The translations under genes and the position numbers were made by a program. This document shows positions 1-6,812 of a stretch of 11,176 bases of DNA, one piece after another; position 1 is the stretch's first letter, and each line of letters starts with the position of its first letter. The notes beneath the pieces were generated by a model that saw nothing but the letters and a program-made list of their open reading frames with translations, did not search any database and had not been told where the DNA came from. Location of the stretch: contig CANLCC010000061.1 in the NCBI GenBank assembly GCA_947488815.1, positions 1-11,176 on the forward strand, read 5' to 3'. Origin of the DNA: CAIQIA01 sp945861105 (GTDB lineage: Bacteria; Cyanobacteriota; Cyanobacteriia; PCC-6307; Cyanobiaceae).

Positions 1-1434
1 CAGGAGCAGCTGATGCGCCTCTGCCAGGAGGCCGGCATCACCACCGTGATGGTGACCCACGACGTCGACGAAGCCCTGCTGCTGAGCGACCGGGTGGTGC
101 TGCTCACCAATGGGCCCCGGGCCCACGTGGGGCGGATCGTGGCGGTGCCATTCGAACGGCCGCGCTGCCGCAAGGGGGTGCTGCGGCATCCCGCGTACTA
201 CGACCTGCGCAACACCCTGCTGGAGTTTTTGCACGACCAACGGCGGGTGGTGCGGCGCAGGCCCGCGGCGGCGGTCGCCACCGCGCCGGCAGCGGTGCCG
301 ACCGTACGGCTGGGCTACCTGCCCGGCCTCGATGCCGCGCCGCTGCTGGTGGCCCAGCAGCAGGGCCTGTTCGCCGCTGAAGGCGTGGCGGTGCAACTGC
401 TGCGCTGCCAGAGCTGGGAGGAGATCGATGATCTGCTGCGGCTGCAGCGGCTCGACGGGGCTGCCCTCAGCGCCGCCCAGCCCCTGGCCATGGCCGCGGG
501 CCTGGGGGTGGCGGGCAGCACGGCGCTGCCGATGGTCGTCACCCAGACCCTCAGCCGCAACGGCAATGCCCTTGTGCTCAACCGCGACCTGGGCCTGGGG
601 GGCAGCGCCGACCTGCTGGCCGCCCTGCAGCAGGGACGGACCCTGCGGCTGGGGGTGCCCGACCGGTTGTCGATGGCCGAGCTGCTGCTGCGCCACTGGC
701 TGGCCGGCAACGGCATCGATCCCCAGCAGCTCGACTGGCAGCGCCGCAGCCCCCTGGGGCTGCAGGCGGCGATGGAGGGGGGGCTGATCGACGGCTTTGC
801 CGCCGGCAAGCTGCGGGCCTGCATCGCCCAGCACCGGGGCAGCGGCACGGTGGCCCTCACCGATGCCGCCGTCTGGCCCAACCACGTCGAAAAGGTGCTG
901 GCCCTGCGGGAAGACTGGGTCGATGGCCAACCCCAGGTGGCGGTGGCCCTCACGGCGGCGCTGCTGCGGGCGGCCGCCATCTGCGACGACCCGGGCCGAC
1001 GGCCGCTGTTGCTGGAGGTGCTCACCAGCCCCGAGGGGTTCGGCCCTCCGCTGCGGGAGCCCCTGCTCGAGGGCCTCAGCGATGCGGGCTCATCCCCCGA
1101 CCTGGCCCAGGCCACGGGGCTGCTGCGCTTCAACCGCTACTTCCTCGGCCAGGCCTGCTGGCCTGACCCCGCCGAAGGATTGTGGGTGCTCACCCAGCTG
1201 GCCCGCTGGGGCCTGGCCCCGTTGCCCGACCACCGGGATGAACTGCTGGAGCGGGTCTACGGGCGGCGCCTCTTCCTTGAGGCCTGCGAACGGGCCGGCA
1301 TCCGCGACCAGGAACCGACCCAGCGGGTGGTGACCTTCACCGACGGCGACCGTTTCGACGTCGACGACCCGGCGGGCTATGCCGCCCGCCTGCCCTATTC
1401 CCTGGCCCCCCGCCCCCTGGCCCCCCATGCCTGA
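1..1434 (+). CDS. nrtC: Nitrate ABC transporter NrtC, C-terminal part (ATPase fused to substrate-binding-like domain), 5' truncated
   Basis: The reading frame is open from base 1 and ends at TGA 1432-1434, leaving 477 residues; most of the ATPase lies left of the window. Seen: residues 18-31 carry the end of an ABC ATPase, with the H-loop (VTHDVDEALLLSDR, His20). A short basic Pro/Ala-rich linker follows at about 85-100. From about residue 101 (VRLGYLPGLDAAPL) to the end runs a domain like the periplasmic binding proteins NrtA and CmpA, including the stretch MVVTQTLSRNGNALVL. Known: this fusion is typical of cyanobacterial NrtC and CmpC. In NrtC the C-terminal domain is cytoplasmic and senses nitrate to restrain the ATPase when ammonium is present. 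The last 8 bases overlap nrtD, so translation is probably coupled. The bicarbonate paralogue CmpC is the main alternative; the nearby narB favours nitrate. Confidence 0.87.
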   Translation, partial: QEQLMRLCQEAGITTVMVTHDVDEALLLSDRVVLLTNGPRAHVGRIVAVPFERPRCRKGVLRHPAYYDLRNTLLEFLHDQRRVVRRRPAAAVATAPAAVPTVRLGYLPGLDAAPLLVAQQQGLFAAEGVAVQLLRCQSWEEIDDLLRLQRLDGAALSAAQPLAMAAGLGVAGSTALPMVVTQTLSRNGNALVLNRDLGLGGSADLLAALQQGRTLRLGVPDRLSMAELLLRHWLAGNGIDPQQLDWQRRSPLGLQAAMEGGLIDGFAAGKLRACIAQHRGSGTVALTDAAVWPNHVEKVLALREDWVDGQPQVAVALTAALLRAAAICDDPGRRPLLLEVLTSPEGFGPPLREPLLEGLSDAGSSPDLAQATGLLRFNRYFLGQACWPDPAEGLWVLTQLARWGLAPLPDHRDELLERVYGRRLFLEACERAGIRDQEPTQRVVTFTDGDRFDVDDPAGYAARLPYSLAPRPLAPHA

Positions 1435-2224
1435 CACCGTGCTGACCCCCACCGGCCGCCGCGTGCGGTTCGAGGCCATCGGCAAGACCTATCCCGGCAG
1501 CTCGGCACCGGTGGAGGTGCTGCGCGACATCGACCTCGACGTGGCCGCCGGCGAATTCGTCTGCCTGATCGGCCATTCGGGCTGCGGCAAGTCAACGCTG
1601 CTGAACATGCTCTCGGGTTTCGAGACGCCGTCGGCGGGCCGGGTGCTGGTGGAGGGCGAGCCGGTGACGGGCCCCGGTCCCGACCGCATGGTGGTGTTTC
1701 AGAACTACGCCCTGCTGCCCTGGAAGACAGCGCTGCAGAACGTGCTGCTGGGGCTGCGGTCCACCCGCCGCGACACCGCCAAGGCGGTGCTGGCCGAAGA
1801 AGCGCGGGCCATGCTCGAGACCGTGGGGCTGGGGGAGGCCACCCAGCAGCTGCCCAGTGAACTGTCGGGGGGCATGCGCCAGCGGGTGGCGATCGCCCGG
1901 GCCATGGCCATCCAGCCACCGGTGCTGATCCTGGATGAACCCTTCGGTGCCCTCGATCCGATCACCAAGGAGGACCTGCAGGAGGAGCTGCTGGCCCTGT
2001 GGCGGCGCCAGCGCTGCACGGTGCTGATGATCACCCACGACATCGACGAGGCCCTGTTTCTGGCCGACCGGGTAGTGATCCTCAGCAACGGACCACGGGC
2101 CACCATCGACACGGTGCTCACCGTGCCCTTCGCCCGACCCCGCGACCGCGACGCGCTGCTGCACGACCCGCGCTACGGCCAGCTGCGCAACCAGGCCCTC
2201 GACCGGCTGTACGGCAACGAATAA
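1427..2224 (+). CDS. nrtD: Nitrate ABC transporter ATP-binding protein NrtD
   Basis: A complete 265-residue ABC ATPase, close to the usual NrtD length. Seen: Walker A GHSGCGKST (residues 49-57), Q-loop Gln92 in VVFQNYALLPW, signature LSGGMRQR (146-153), Walker B VLILDEP (166-172), D-loop Asp177 and H-loop His204 in MITHDIDEA. The ATG at 1427 lies inside the last codons of nrtC (ATGCCTGA overlap). I chose it because an earlier in-frame ATG at 1379 only adds a low-complexity Pro/Ala stretch that mirrors nrtC coding sequence. There is no clear Shine-Dalgarno sequence, which fits translational coupling to nrtC. Known: NrtD pairs with NrtC as the ATPase dimer powering the NrtB permease for nitrate/nitrite uptake at the inner membrane. 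Unlike NrtC it has no binding domain. CmpD of the bicarbonate system is the alternative. Confidence 0.9.
   Translation: MPDTVLTPTGRRVRFEAIGKTYPGSSAPVEVLRDIDLDVAAGEFVCLIGHSGCGKSTLLNMLSGFETPSAGRVLVEGEPVTGPGPDRMVVFQNYALLPWKTALQNVLLGLRSTRRDTAKAVLAEEARAMLETVGLGEATQQLPSELSGGMRQRVAIARAMAIQPPVLILDEPFGALDPITKEDLQEELLALWRRQRCTVLMITHDIDEALFLADRVVILSNGPRATIDTVLTVPFARPRDRDALLHDPRYGQLRNQALDRLYGNE
1889..1896. repeat. HIP1 palindrome (GCGATCGC)
   Basis: The octamer GCGATCGC, with G and C flanks making GGCGATCGCC, lies within nrtD. HIP1 is over-represented in many cyanobacterial genomes. In GC-rich DNA one or two copies per window could arise by chance, so this is only mild taxonomic support. Confidence 0.6.
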
Positions 2225-2268
2225 GCCGCGGAAATCCGAAAGAATCACGAGTCCCGAGATCTGCCCTG

Positions 2269-3459
2269 GTGGCCACCTCCCCCGCCGTGCCCGCCGTGCC
2301 CGCCGTGCCCGCCGTGCGCCTGCCCCCCCGTCCGGTCGAGCACCTGCCGATGATGGACTGGCTGCGGGGGCTGGCCTCGCTGGCCGTGGTGTTCTTTCAC
2401 CTCAACGTCGTCAAGGGCGACGTGAACGACGCCTACACCGGGTTGTGCCAGGTGGGCTGGCTGGGGGTGCCGGTGTTCTTCGCCATCAGCGGCTGGTGCA
2501 TGGCCGGCCTGAGCGAACGCAGCCAGGGACCGGGTCGGTTTCTGCTGGCGCGGCTGCTGCGACTGCACCCCCCCTATCTGGCGTCGGTGGGGGTGACCCT
2601 GGCGGCACTGCTGATCATCAAGCTGACCACCGGTCACAACGACATCACACCCCTGCCATCGAGCCCCGGCGCTGTGCTGGCGACGCTGCTGCTGGCGACC
2701 AAACCCGTCACGGCCGTCAAGACCATCAACTGGTCGTACTGGTCACTGCCGGTGGAATTCGGCTTCTACGTGCTCACGAGCCTGGTGCTGGTGCTGAACC
2801 AGCGCCGGGGCCGCGGCCCTGGCCAGGCGCTGCTGCTGGTGCTGCTGGTGCTGGGTCTGGTCCTCAACCTGTCGGGCCAGCACCTGATCGCCACCCCCCT
2901 GTTCTGGCTGCCCTGGTTTCCCCACTTCGCCCTCGGCTGGATTGCGCAGCAATGGAGCCAGGCACGGTGGGCCCCCCTGCCGGCCGCTCTGACGGCCGTG
3001 GTGGCCCTGGCCGGAGCGGCCGTCGGCCAGAACCAGTCGATGGAAGGGGGCCATTACGTGGGCCCTGAAGCGCTGATGGCCACCGTCGCGGCCCTTGCGA
3101 CGGTCGGGCTGCTGCTGCTGGGCCGGCGCCGGCTGGGGCAGGGGCTGGCGGCCGGGCCGGTGGGGGCGACCCTCACCCACCTGGGGCAGATCTCGTATTC
3201 GGTGTACCTGCTGCACGTGCCGATCGGCTGCTACCTGCTGCTGCGCCTGCGCCGGGGACCATGGCTGGAACAGCTGCCGCTGCACATGGCCTACGACGCC
3301 ATGGTGGTGCTGGTGATTGTGGCGGCCTCGACCCTGTTTCACCGCTGGATCGAGCAACCCTGCCATCGCTGGTCGCGGCGGATCGGCCGTTCGCCGCAGG
3401 CGATGGCGGTGGTCAGCGGTGCGCCGGCGGCTGCGGAGGCCGTCGCGGCCGGCCGCTGA
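2269..3459 (+). CDS. Acyltransferase-3 family integral membrane protein (OafA/YrhL-like)
   Basis: 396 residues from a GTG start. About eleven hydrophobic segments can be picked out, at roughly 31-49, 61-80, 99-119, 135-145, 162-178, 187-203, 210-229, 237-253, 268-285, 308-325 and 340-362. Family marks seen: the R-x10-H pattern in the first segment (Arg33, His44 in MDWLRGLASLAVVFFH), GVPVFFAISGW in the second, RLLRLHPPY before the third, WSLPVEFGFY near 156-166 and SYSVYLLHVPIG at 309-320. Known: such proteins move acyl groups, often acetyl, across the inner membrane onto surface sugars or lipids; the substrate here is unknown. The start is uncertain. GTG 2269 lies 44 bases after nrtD with only a weak GAG upstream; ATG 2350 would remove a Val-Pro-Ala repeat stretch and leave all membrane segments. 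Same strand and closeness suggest read-through from nrtCD. The 3' end overlaps the convergent ureohydrolase by 47 bases. Confidence 0.85.
   Translation: MATSPAVPAVPAVPAVRLPPRPVEHLPMMDWLRGLASLAVVFFHLNVVKGDVNDAYTGLCQVGWLGVPVFFAISGWCMAGLSERSQGPGRFLLARLLRLHPPYLASVGVTLAALLIIKLTTGHNDITPLPSSPGAVLATLLLATKPVTAVKTINWSYWSLPVEFGFYVLTSLVLVLNQRRGRGPGQALLLVLLVLGLVLNLSGQHLIATPLFWLPWFPHFALGWIAQQWSQARWAPLPAALTAVVALAGAAVGQNQSMEGGHYVGPEALMATVAALATVGLLLLGRRRLGQGLAAGPVGATLTHLGQISYSVYLLHVPIGCYLLLRLRRGPWLEQLPLHMAYDAMVVLVIVAASTLFHRWIEQPCHRWSRRIGRSPQAMAVVSGAPAAAEAVAAGR
2281..2316 (+). repeat. Four perfect tandem copies of a 9-base unit (CCCGCCGTG)
   Basis: Four exact copies stand head to tail and then degrade (CGCC...). 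The unit is a multiple of three, so it lies in frame near the start of the acyltransferase and encodes a Pro-Ala-Val repeat. Copy-number change by slippage would lengthen or shorten this presumably disordered N-terminal tail without breaking the frame, provided the GTG 2269 start is used. If ATG 2350 is the real start, the repeat lies in the leader of the gene instead. Confidence 0.93.
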
Positions 3460-4414
3460 CCATGTCGTGCACCAGGGCCTGGGCCCGGCGGCTGGCCCGG
3501 CGGCTCACCTGGCCACACAGATAGGTCCAGACGAAATGGGCGGCGGCCATGCTGGTGAGTTCGGCATGGTCGTAGGGCGGCGACACCTCCATGCAATCCA
3601 TGCCCACGAAGGGCAGGTCGGCGAGGGCTTCGAGGATGGTGAGCACCTGGTTGCTGCTCAGACCACCGGGTTCGGGGGTGCCGGTGCCGGGGGCAAAGGC
3701 CGGGTCGAGGCAGTCGATGTCGAGGCTGAGATAGAGGGGGGGCTGGCCGGCGGCGGCCCAGCGTTCCCGCACGCTGGTGAGGAGCGGCTCCAGCTGGCTC
3801 TCGTTCTCGAGGCCGCGCAGGTCGCGGGCGCTGAAGCTGCGGCCGCCACGGTCGTGGACGTAATCGCTGGCGAGGCGGTGGCCGGAGGAGCGGATGCCGA
3901 TCTGGGTGAACAGTTCGGGCAGCACCAGGTCTTCCTGCATCGCCTCGTGCACCCAGGTGCCGTGGCCGCTGGGTTCACCGAAGTGGTCGCTCCAGGTGTC
4001 GGGGTGGGCGTCGAAGTGCAGCACCGCCAGGGGGCGGCCGAGGGCCGCGCGGTAGGCGCGCAACAGGGGCAGGGTGAGTGAATGGTCGCCGCCGAGCCAG
4101 ACCATGTGATGGCTGGCCAGCAGGGGCTGCAGCAGGTCGGGCAGGGCCGCCTGCACGGCCTCCAGGCAGGTGTTGGGCAGGGGCAGATCGCCGGCATCCC
4201 CCAGCTGGCCATCAAGACCGATCTGGAAGTAGGGGTGGATGCCATCGCAGAGCATGTGGCTCGCCTGGCGGATGCTGCGGGGGGCGAGGCGGGCGCCGGG
4301 ACGGTTGGTGACCCCGCCATCCCAGGGCAGGCCGGCCACGGCGAAGGGCAGGCCCGGCCGCAGGGGTTCACAGCGCAGAAAAGTGCTCTGGGACTCGAAA
4401 GGAAATCCGCCCAT
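3413..4414 (-). CDS. speB: Agmatinase/ureohydrolase family protein (SpeB-like), substrate not certain
   Basis: 333 residues, ATG at 4412-4414 and TGA at 3413-3415. Seen: the binuclear metal-site signatures of the arginase/agmatinase fold, GGDHS (His111), HFDAHPD (Asp135, His137, Asp139) and SLDIDCLDP (Asp232, Asp234), plus TNRPGARLAPRSIR (36-49), GHGTW (150-154) and APGTGTPEPGG before residue 250. All six usual metal ligands are present. Known: the family hydrolyses guanidino compounds to urea plus an amine, with Mn in most members and Ni in cyanobacterial guanidine hydrolase. Agmatine, guanidinobutyrate or free guanidine are all possible here. A basic, Arg/Pro-rich tail ends the protein. An AAGG lies about 10 bases before the ATG. 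It follows narB on the same strand after 68 bases, so co-transcription is plausible; that gap is too short to hold a complete guanidine riboswitch. Confidence 0.86.
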   Translation of the reverse strand: MGGFPFESQSTFLRCEPLRPGLPFAVAGLPWDGGVTNRPGARLAPRSIRQASHMLCDGIHPYFQIGLDGQLGDAGDLPLPNTCLEAVQAALPDLLQPLLASHHMVWLGGDHSLTLPLLRAYRAALGRPLAVLHFDAHPDTWSDHFGEPSGHGTWVHEAMQEDLVLPELFTQIGIRSSGHRLASDYVHDRGGRSFSARDLRGLENESQLEPLLTSVRERWAAAGQPPLYLSLDIDCLDPAFAPGTGTPEPGGLSSNQVLTILEALADLPFVGMDCMEVSPPYDHAELTSMAAAHFVWTYLCGQVSRRASRRAQALVHDMVSGRPRRPPQPPAHR

Positions 4415-4482
4415 GGTTGTGGGGCCTTATCGAATCGTTGAAGAGAATCTAAAGGACCCGACGGGGGCGTGAATTAACGTTC

Positions 4483-6687
4483 TCAGGCAGATATTTGGCA
4501 GCCCTGATTGTCAGGCCCCTGATCCAGGGGCTGCAGCCGCACGGCGGCGCCCTTGAGCTCGGGCTGGCGCGAACGGGGGCAGCAGAGATCGTGCATCAGC
4601 CGGTTCGCCTCGCACGGGTTGGGTTGCGCCGCCCCCCAGTGCATCGGCAGAAACACCGTGCCCTGGCGGATCCCGTCGCTCACCAGCACCCGCGCCGCGA
4701 TCGTGGCCCGCCGGGAACCCACCTCGGCCCAGCCGCCATCGACCAGCCCTGCGGCGGCGGCATCAGCGGGATGGACCTCCAGCCGCGCCTCGGGATGGTC
4801 GTGGCGCAGGCGTTCGACCCGGCCGGTGCGGGTCATGGTGTGCCAGTGGCCCAGGTAGCGGCCCACCGTCAGCACCAGCGGGTAGTCGTTGCAGGGGGGT
4901 TCGGCGGCTCCGCCGGGGGGGTCGGCCCAGAAGCGGGCGCGGCCGTCGGCGGTGGCGAAGCGGTGGTCGGTGTAGAGGCGGGCCCGGCCAGCCCCCGGGG
5001 CGGTCCCGACCGGGAACGGCCACTGCTGCGGCCCATGGGCGGCCAGCAGCTCGTGGCTGAGGCCGGCCATGTCGCAGGGGCGACCGGCGGTGATGGCGAC
5101 AAATTCGGCATGGATGGCGGCGGCCCCCGCCGGGCCGTCGGGATAGGCGAAGGCCTCGGCGAAGCCCAGCCGCCGGCCGAGGTCGGCAATGATCGCCCAG
5201 TCGGCCCGCGCCTCCCCCGGCGGCGTCCGAAAGGCCGGACAAAGGGTCACGCGCCGTTCGGAATTGGTCATCACCCCCGCCTTTTCGCTCCACTGGGCCG
5301 CCGGCAGCACCAGGTGGGCCACGGCCTCGGTTTCGGTGCCGGCATAGGCCTCGCTCAGCACCACCAGCGGGCAGCGCTCCACCGCCTGCCGCACCCGGTC
5401 AAGCCAGGGCAGGCTCACCAGCGGGTTGGTGGCCGCCACCCACCAGAGGCCCAGCTCCCCCCGTTCCATGGCCAGCACCTGCTCCCAGACGCTGCGGCCC
5501 GGTTGCGGCTGGATCGCTCCGCTCGCCAGGCCCCAGTGGCGCTCGAGGTCGGCCCGATGCTGCGGATCAGCGATGGACCGGTACCCCGGCAACAGCTGGG
5601 AGAGGCCGCCGGCTTCCCGGCCGCCCATGGCGTTGGGCTGGCCCGTGAGGGAAAAGGGCCCGGCACCGGGCTTGCCGATCTGGCCGGTGAGCAGATGCAG
5701 GTTGATGATGCCGCTGACGGTGGCGGTGCCTTCTGCCGACTGGTTCACGCCCATCGACCAGGCGCTCAGCACCCGCTGGCCCTGGCCCCAGATCGCAGCG
5801 CCCGCCATGAGGTCGGCTTCGGCGACGCCACTGGCCTCAGCGGCGCGGGCCGGCGACCAGGCTTCGGCCAGGGTCGTCCAGGCCTCGATGCCATGGGTGT
5901 GGGCCGCGATGAAGGAGCGATCGACGGCCCCGCTCTGCAGCAGCCGGTGGCCGAGGCCGAGCAGCAGGGCCAGGTCGCTGCCGGGCTGCAGGGCCAGGTG
6001 CAGATCAGCCGCCGCGGCGGTGGCGGTGCGGCGTGGATCGATGACGATCAGGCGACAGGCATCGGGATCGCGGCGGCGGCGCTTGAGCAATCGCTGCCAC
6101 AGCACCGGATGGCATTCGGCGGTGTTGGTGCCGATCAGCACCACCACATCGGCCAGGTCAAGGTCGTCGTAGCAGCAGGGTGGACCGTCGGCGCCGAGGC
6201 TGTGGGCATAGCCGCTCACGGCCGAGCTCATGCACAGCCGTGAATTGGCATCGAAGTGGTTGCAGCCCAGAAAGCCCTTGAACAGCTTCTGGGCCAGGTA
6301 ATAGTCCTCGCTGAGAAACTGGCCCGAGCCATACATCGCCAGCCCGTCGGGGCCACGGGTTGCCAGGGTGCTGCGGATGCCGTCGGCCAGGCGCTGCATC
6401 GCCTCATCCCACGACACCGGCTGCAGGGGCTGGCGGCGGTCGGCCCGCCAGAGGGGGGTGGTGAGGCGACCACCGTGGAGCGTGGCGCCGACGGTGGCCC
6501 CCTTGACGCAAACCTGCCCCAGGGAGGACGGGTGGTGGCGGTCACCGCGGGCGACCCAGACGGGCTCTGGGGCGGCGGGGGCCGGCGGTCGCAGCTCGAG
6601 GCCGCAGCCCACACCGCAGTAGGGGCACTGGGCCCGGGCGGCGGTGGCGGCAGGGCCCACGGATGACGGCGGCAACGGTAGGGCCAT
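4483..6687 (-). CDS. narB: Assimilatory nitrate reductase NarB (molybdopterin and 4Fe-4S enzyme)
   Basis: 734 residues from the ATG at 6685-6687 to TGA 4483-4485, close to known cyanobacterial NarB length. It reduces nitrate to nitrite in the cytoplasm with electrons from ferredoxin or flavodoxin. Seen: the N-terminal 4Fe-4S ligands C-x2-C-x3-C with a later Cys (Cys21, Cys24, Cys28, Cys60), Lys62 shortly after, and Cys152 in NSRLCMSS as the likely molybdenum ligand. Further signs are VVLIGTNTAECHP, GQPNAMGGREAG, and a molybdopterin-dinucleotide domain near the end with MHWGAAQPN and QPELKGAAVRL. There is no C-terminal extra iron-sulfur or flavin domain, which separates NarB from the longer NasA-type enzymes. 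The start is debatable: the frame is open to an ATG at 6789, and a GTG at 6660 would also keep the first Cys. No strong Shine-Dalgarno is seen. It lies opposite to nrtCD, unlike the co-directional nrtABCD-narB order of Synechococcus elongatus. Confidence 0.93.
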   Translation of the reverse strand: MALPLPPSSVGPAATAARAQCPYCGVGCGLELRPPAPAAPEPVWVARGDRHHPSSLGQVCVKGATVGATLHGGRLTTPLWRADRRQPLQPVSWDEAMQRLADGIRSTLATRGPDGLAMYGSGQFLSEDYYLAQKLFKGFLGCNHFDANSRLCMSSAVSGYAHSLGADGPPCCYDDLDLADVVVLIGTNTAECHPVLWQRLLKRRRRDPDACRLIVIDPRRTATAAAADLHLALQPGSDLALLLGLGHRLLQSGAVDRSFIAAHTHGIEAWTTLAEAWSPARAAEASGVAEADLMAGAAIWGQGQRVLSAWSMGVNQSAEGTATVSGIINLHLLTGQIGKPGAGPFSLTGQPNAMGGREAGGLSQLLPGYRSIADPQHRADLERHWGLASGAIQPQPGRSVWEQVLAMERGELGLWWVAATNPLVSLPWLDRVRQAVERCPLVVLSEAYAGTETEAVAHLVLPAAQWSEKAGVMTNSERRVTLCPAFRTPPGEARADWAIIADLGRRLGFAEAFAYPDGPAGAAAIHAEFVAITAGRPCDMAGLSHELLAAHGPQQWPFPVGTAPGAGRARLYTDHRFATADGRARFWADPPGGAAEPPCNDYPLVLTVGRYLGHWHTMTRTGRVERLRHDHPEARLEVHPADAAAAGLVDGGWAEVGSRRATIAARVLVSDGIRQGTVFLPMHWGAAQPNPCEANRLMHDLCCPRSRQPELKGAAVRLQPLDQGPDNQGCQISA

Positions 6688-6714
6688 TGGACCAAGGCGC
6701 CGGGACCTGGTCTG

Positions 6715-6728
6715 GTGACTGTTGTTAC
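6715..6728 (-). promoter_or_regulatory. Candidate NtcA-binding site upstream of narB
   Basis: On the - strand this reads GTAACAACAGTCAC, which is GTA-N8-CAC, one base off the NtcA consensus GTA-N8-TAC, with the GT-N10-AC core intact and the commonly seen AC after GTA. It lies in the 125-base gap between narB and the divergent RTX gene, where nitrogen control of narB would be expected. Against it: only 27 bases separate it from the chosen narB ATG, and I find no TAN3T box about 22 bases downstream as in class II NtcA promoters. It could work from a different start, act on the RTX gene, or be chance, since such near-matches are not rare. Confidence 0.35.
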
Positions 6729-6812
6729 GAAAACGCGGTGGTGGCCTGCTCCGCATGAACAGATTTAGCCTGCTTCTGAGAGTGCTCATGGCGGGCCTGG
6801 CCCGAACTGCCC

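Noticed and set aside
1999..2268. Upstream extension of the acyltransferase frame to an ATG at 1999
   Set aside because: This part overlaps nrtD in another frame and its product is an Arg/Pro/His-rich shadow; nrtD motifs clearly own these bases.
4415..4482. Possible separate promoter for the ureohydrolase (TAGATT as -10 on the - strand, 4446-4451)
   Set aside because: No acceptable -35 box or NtcA-like site stands at the right distance; a lone TAN3T match in an AT-richer gap is weak evidence.
4515..4531. Perfect hairpin GCCCCTG-ATC-CAGGGGC near the 3' end of narB as a possible terminator
   Set aside because: It lies inside narB coding sequence about 30 bases before the stop and has no run of T after it on the - strand, so it does not meet the intrinsic terminator pattern.
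4495..6243. 582-codon + strand open frame opposite narB
   Set aside because: narB carries all expected iron-sulfur and molybdenum ligands in the opposite frame; the + strand product is low-complexity and has no motif.
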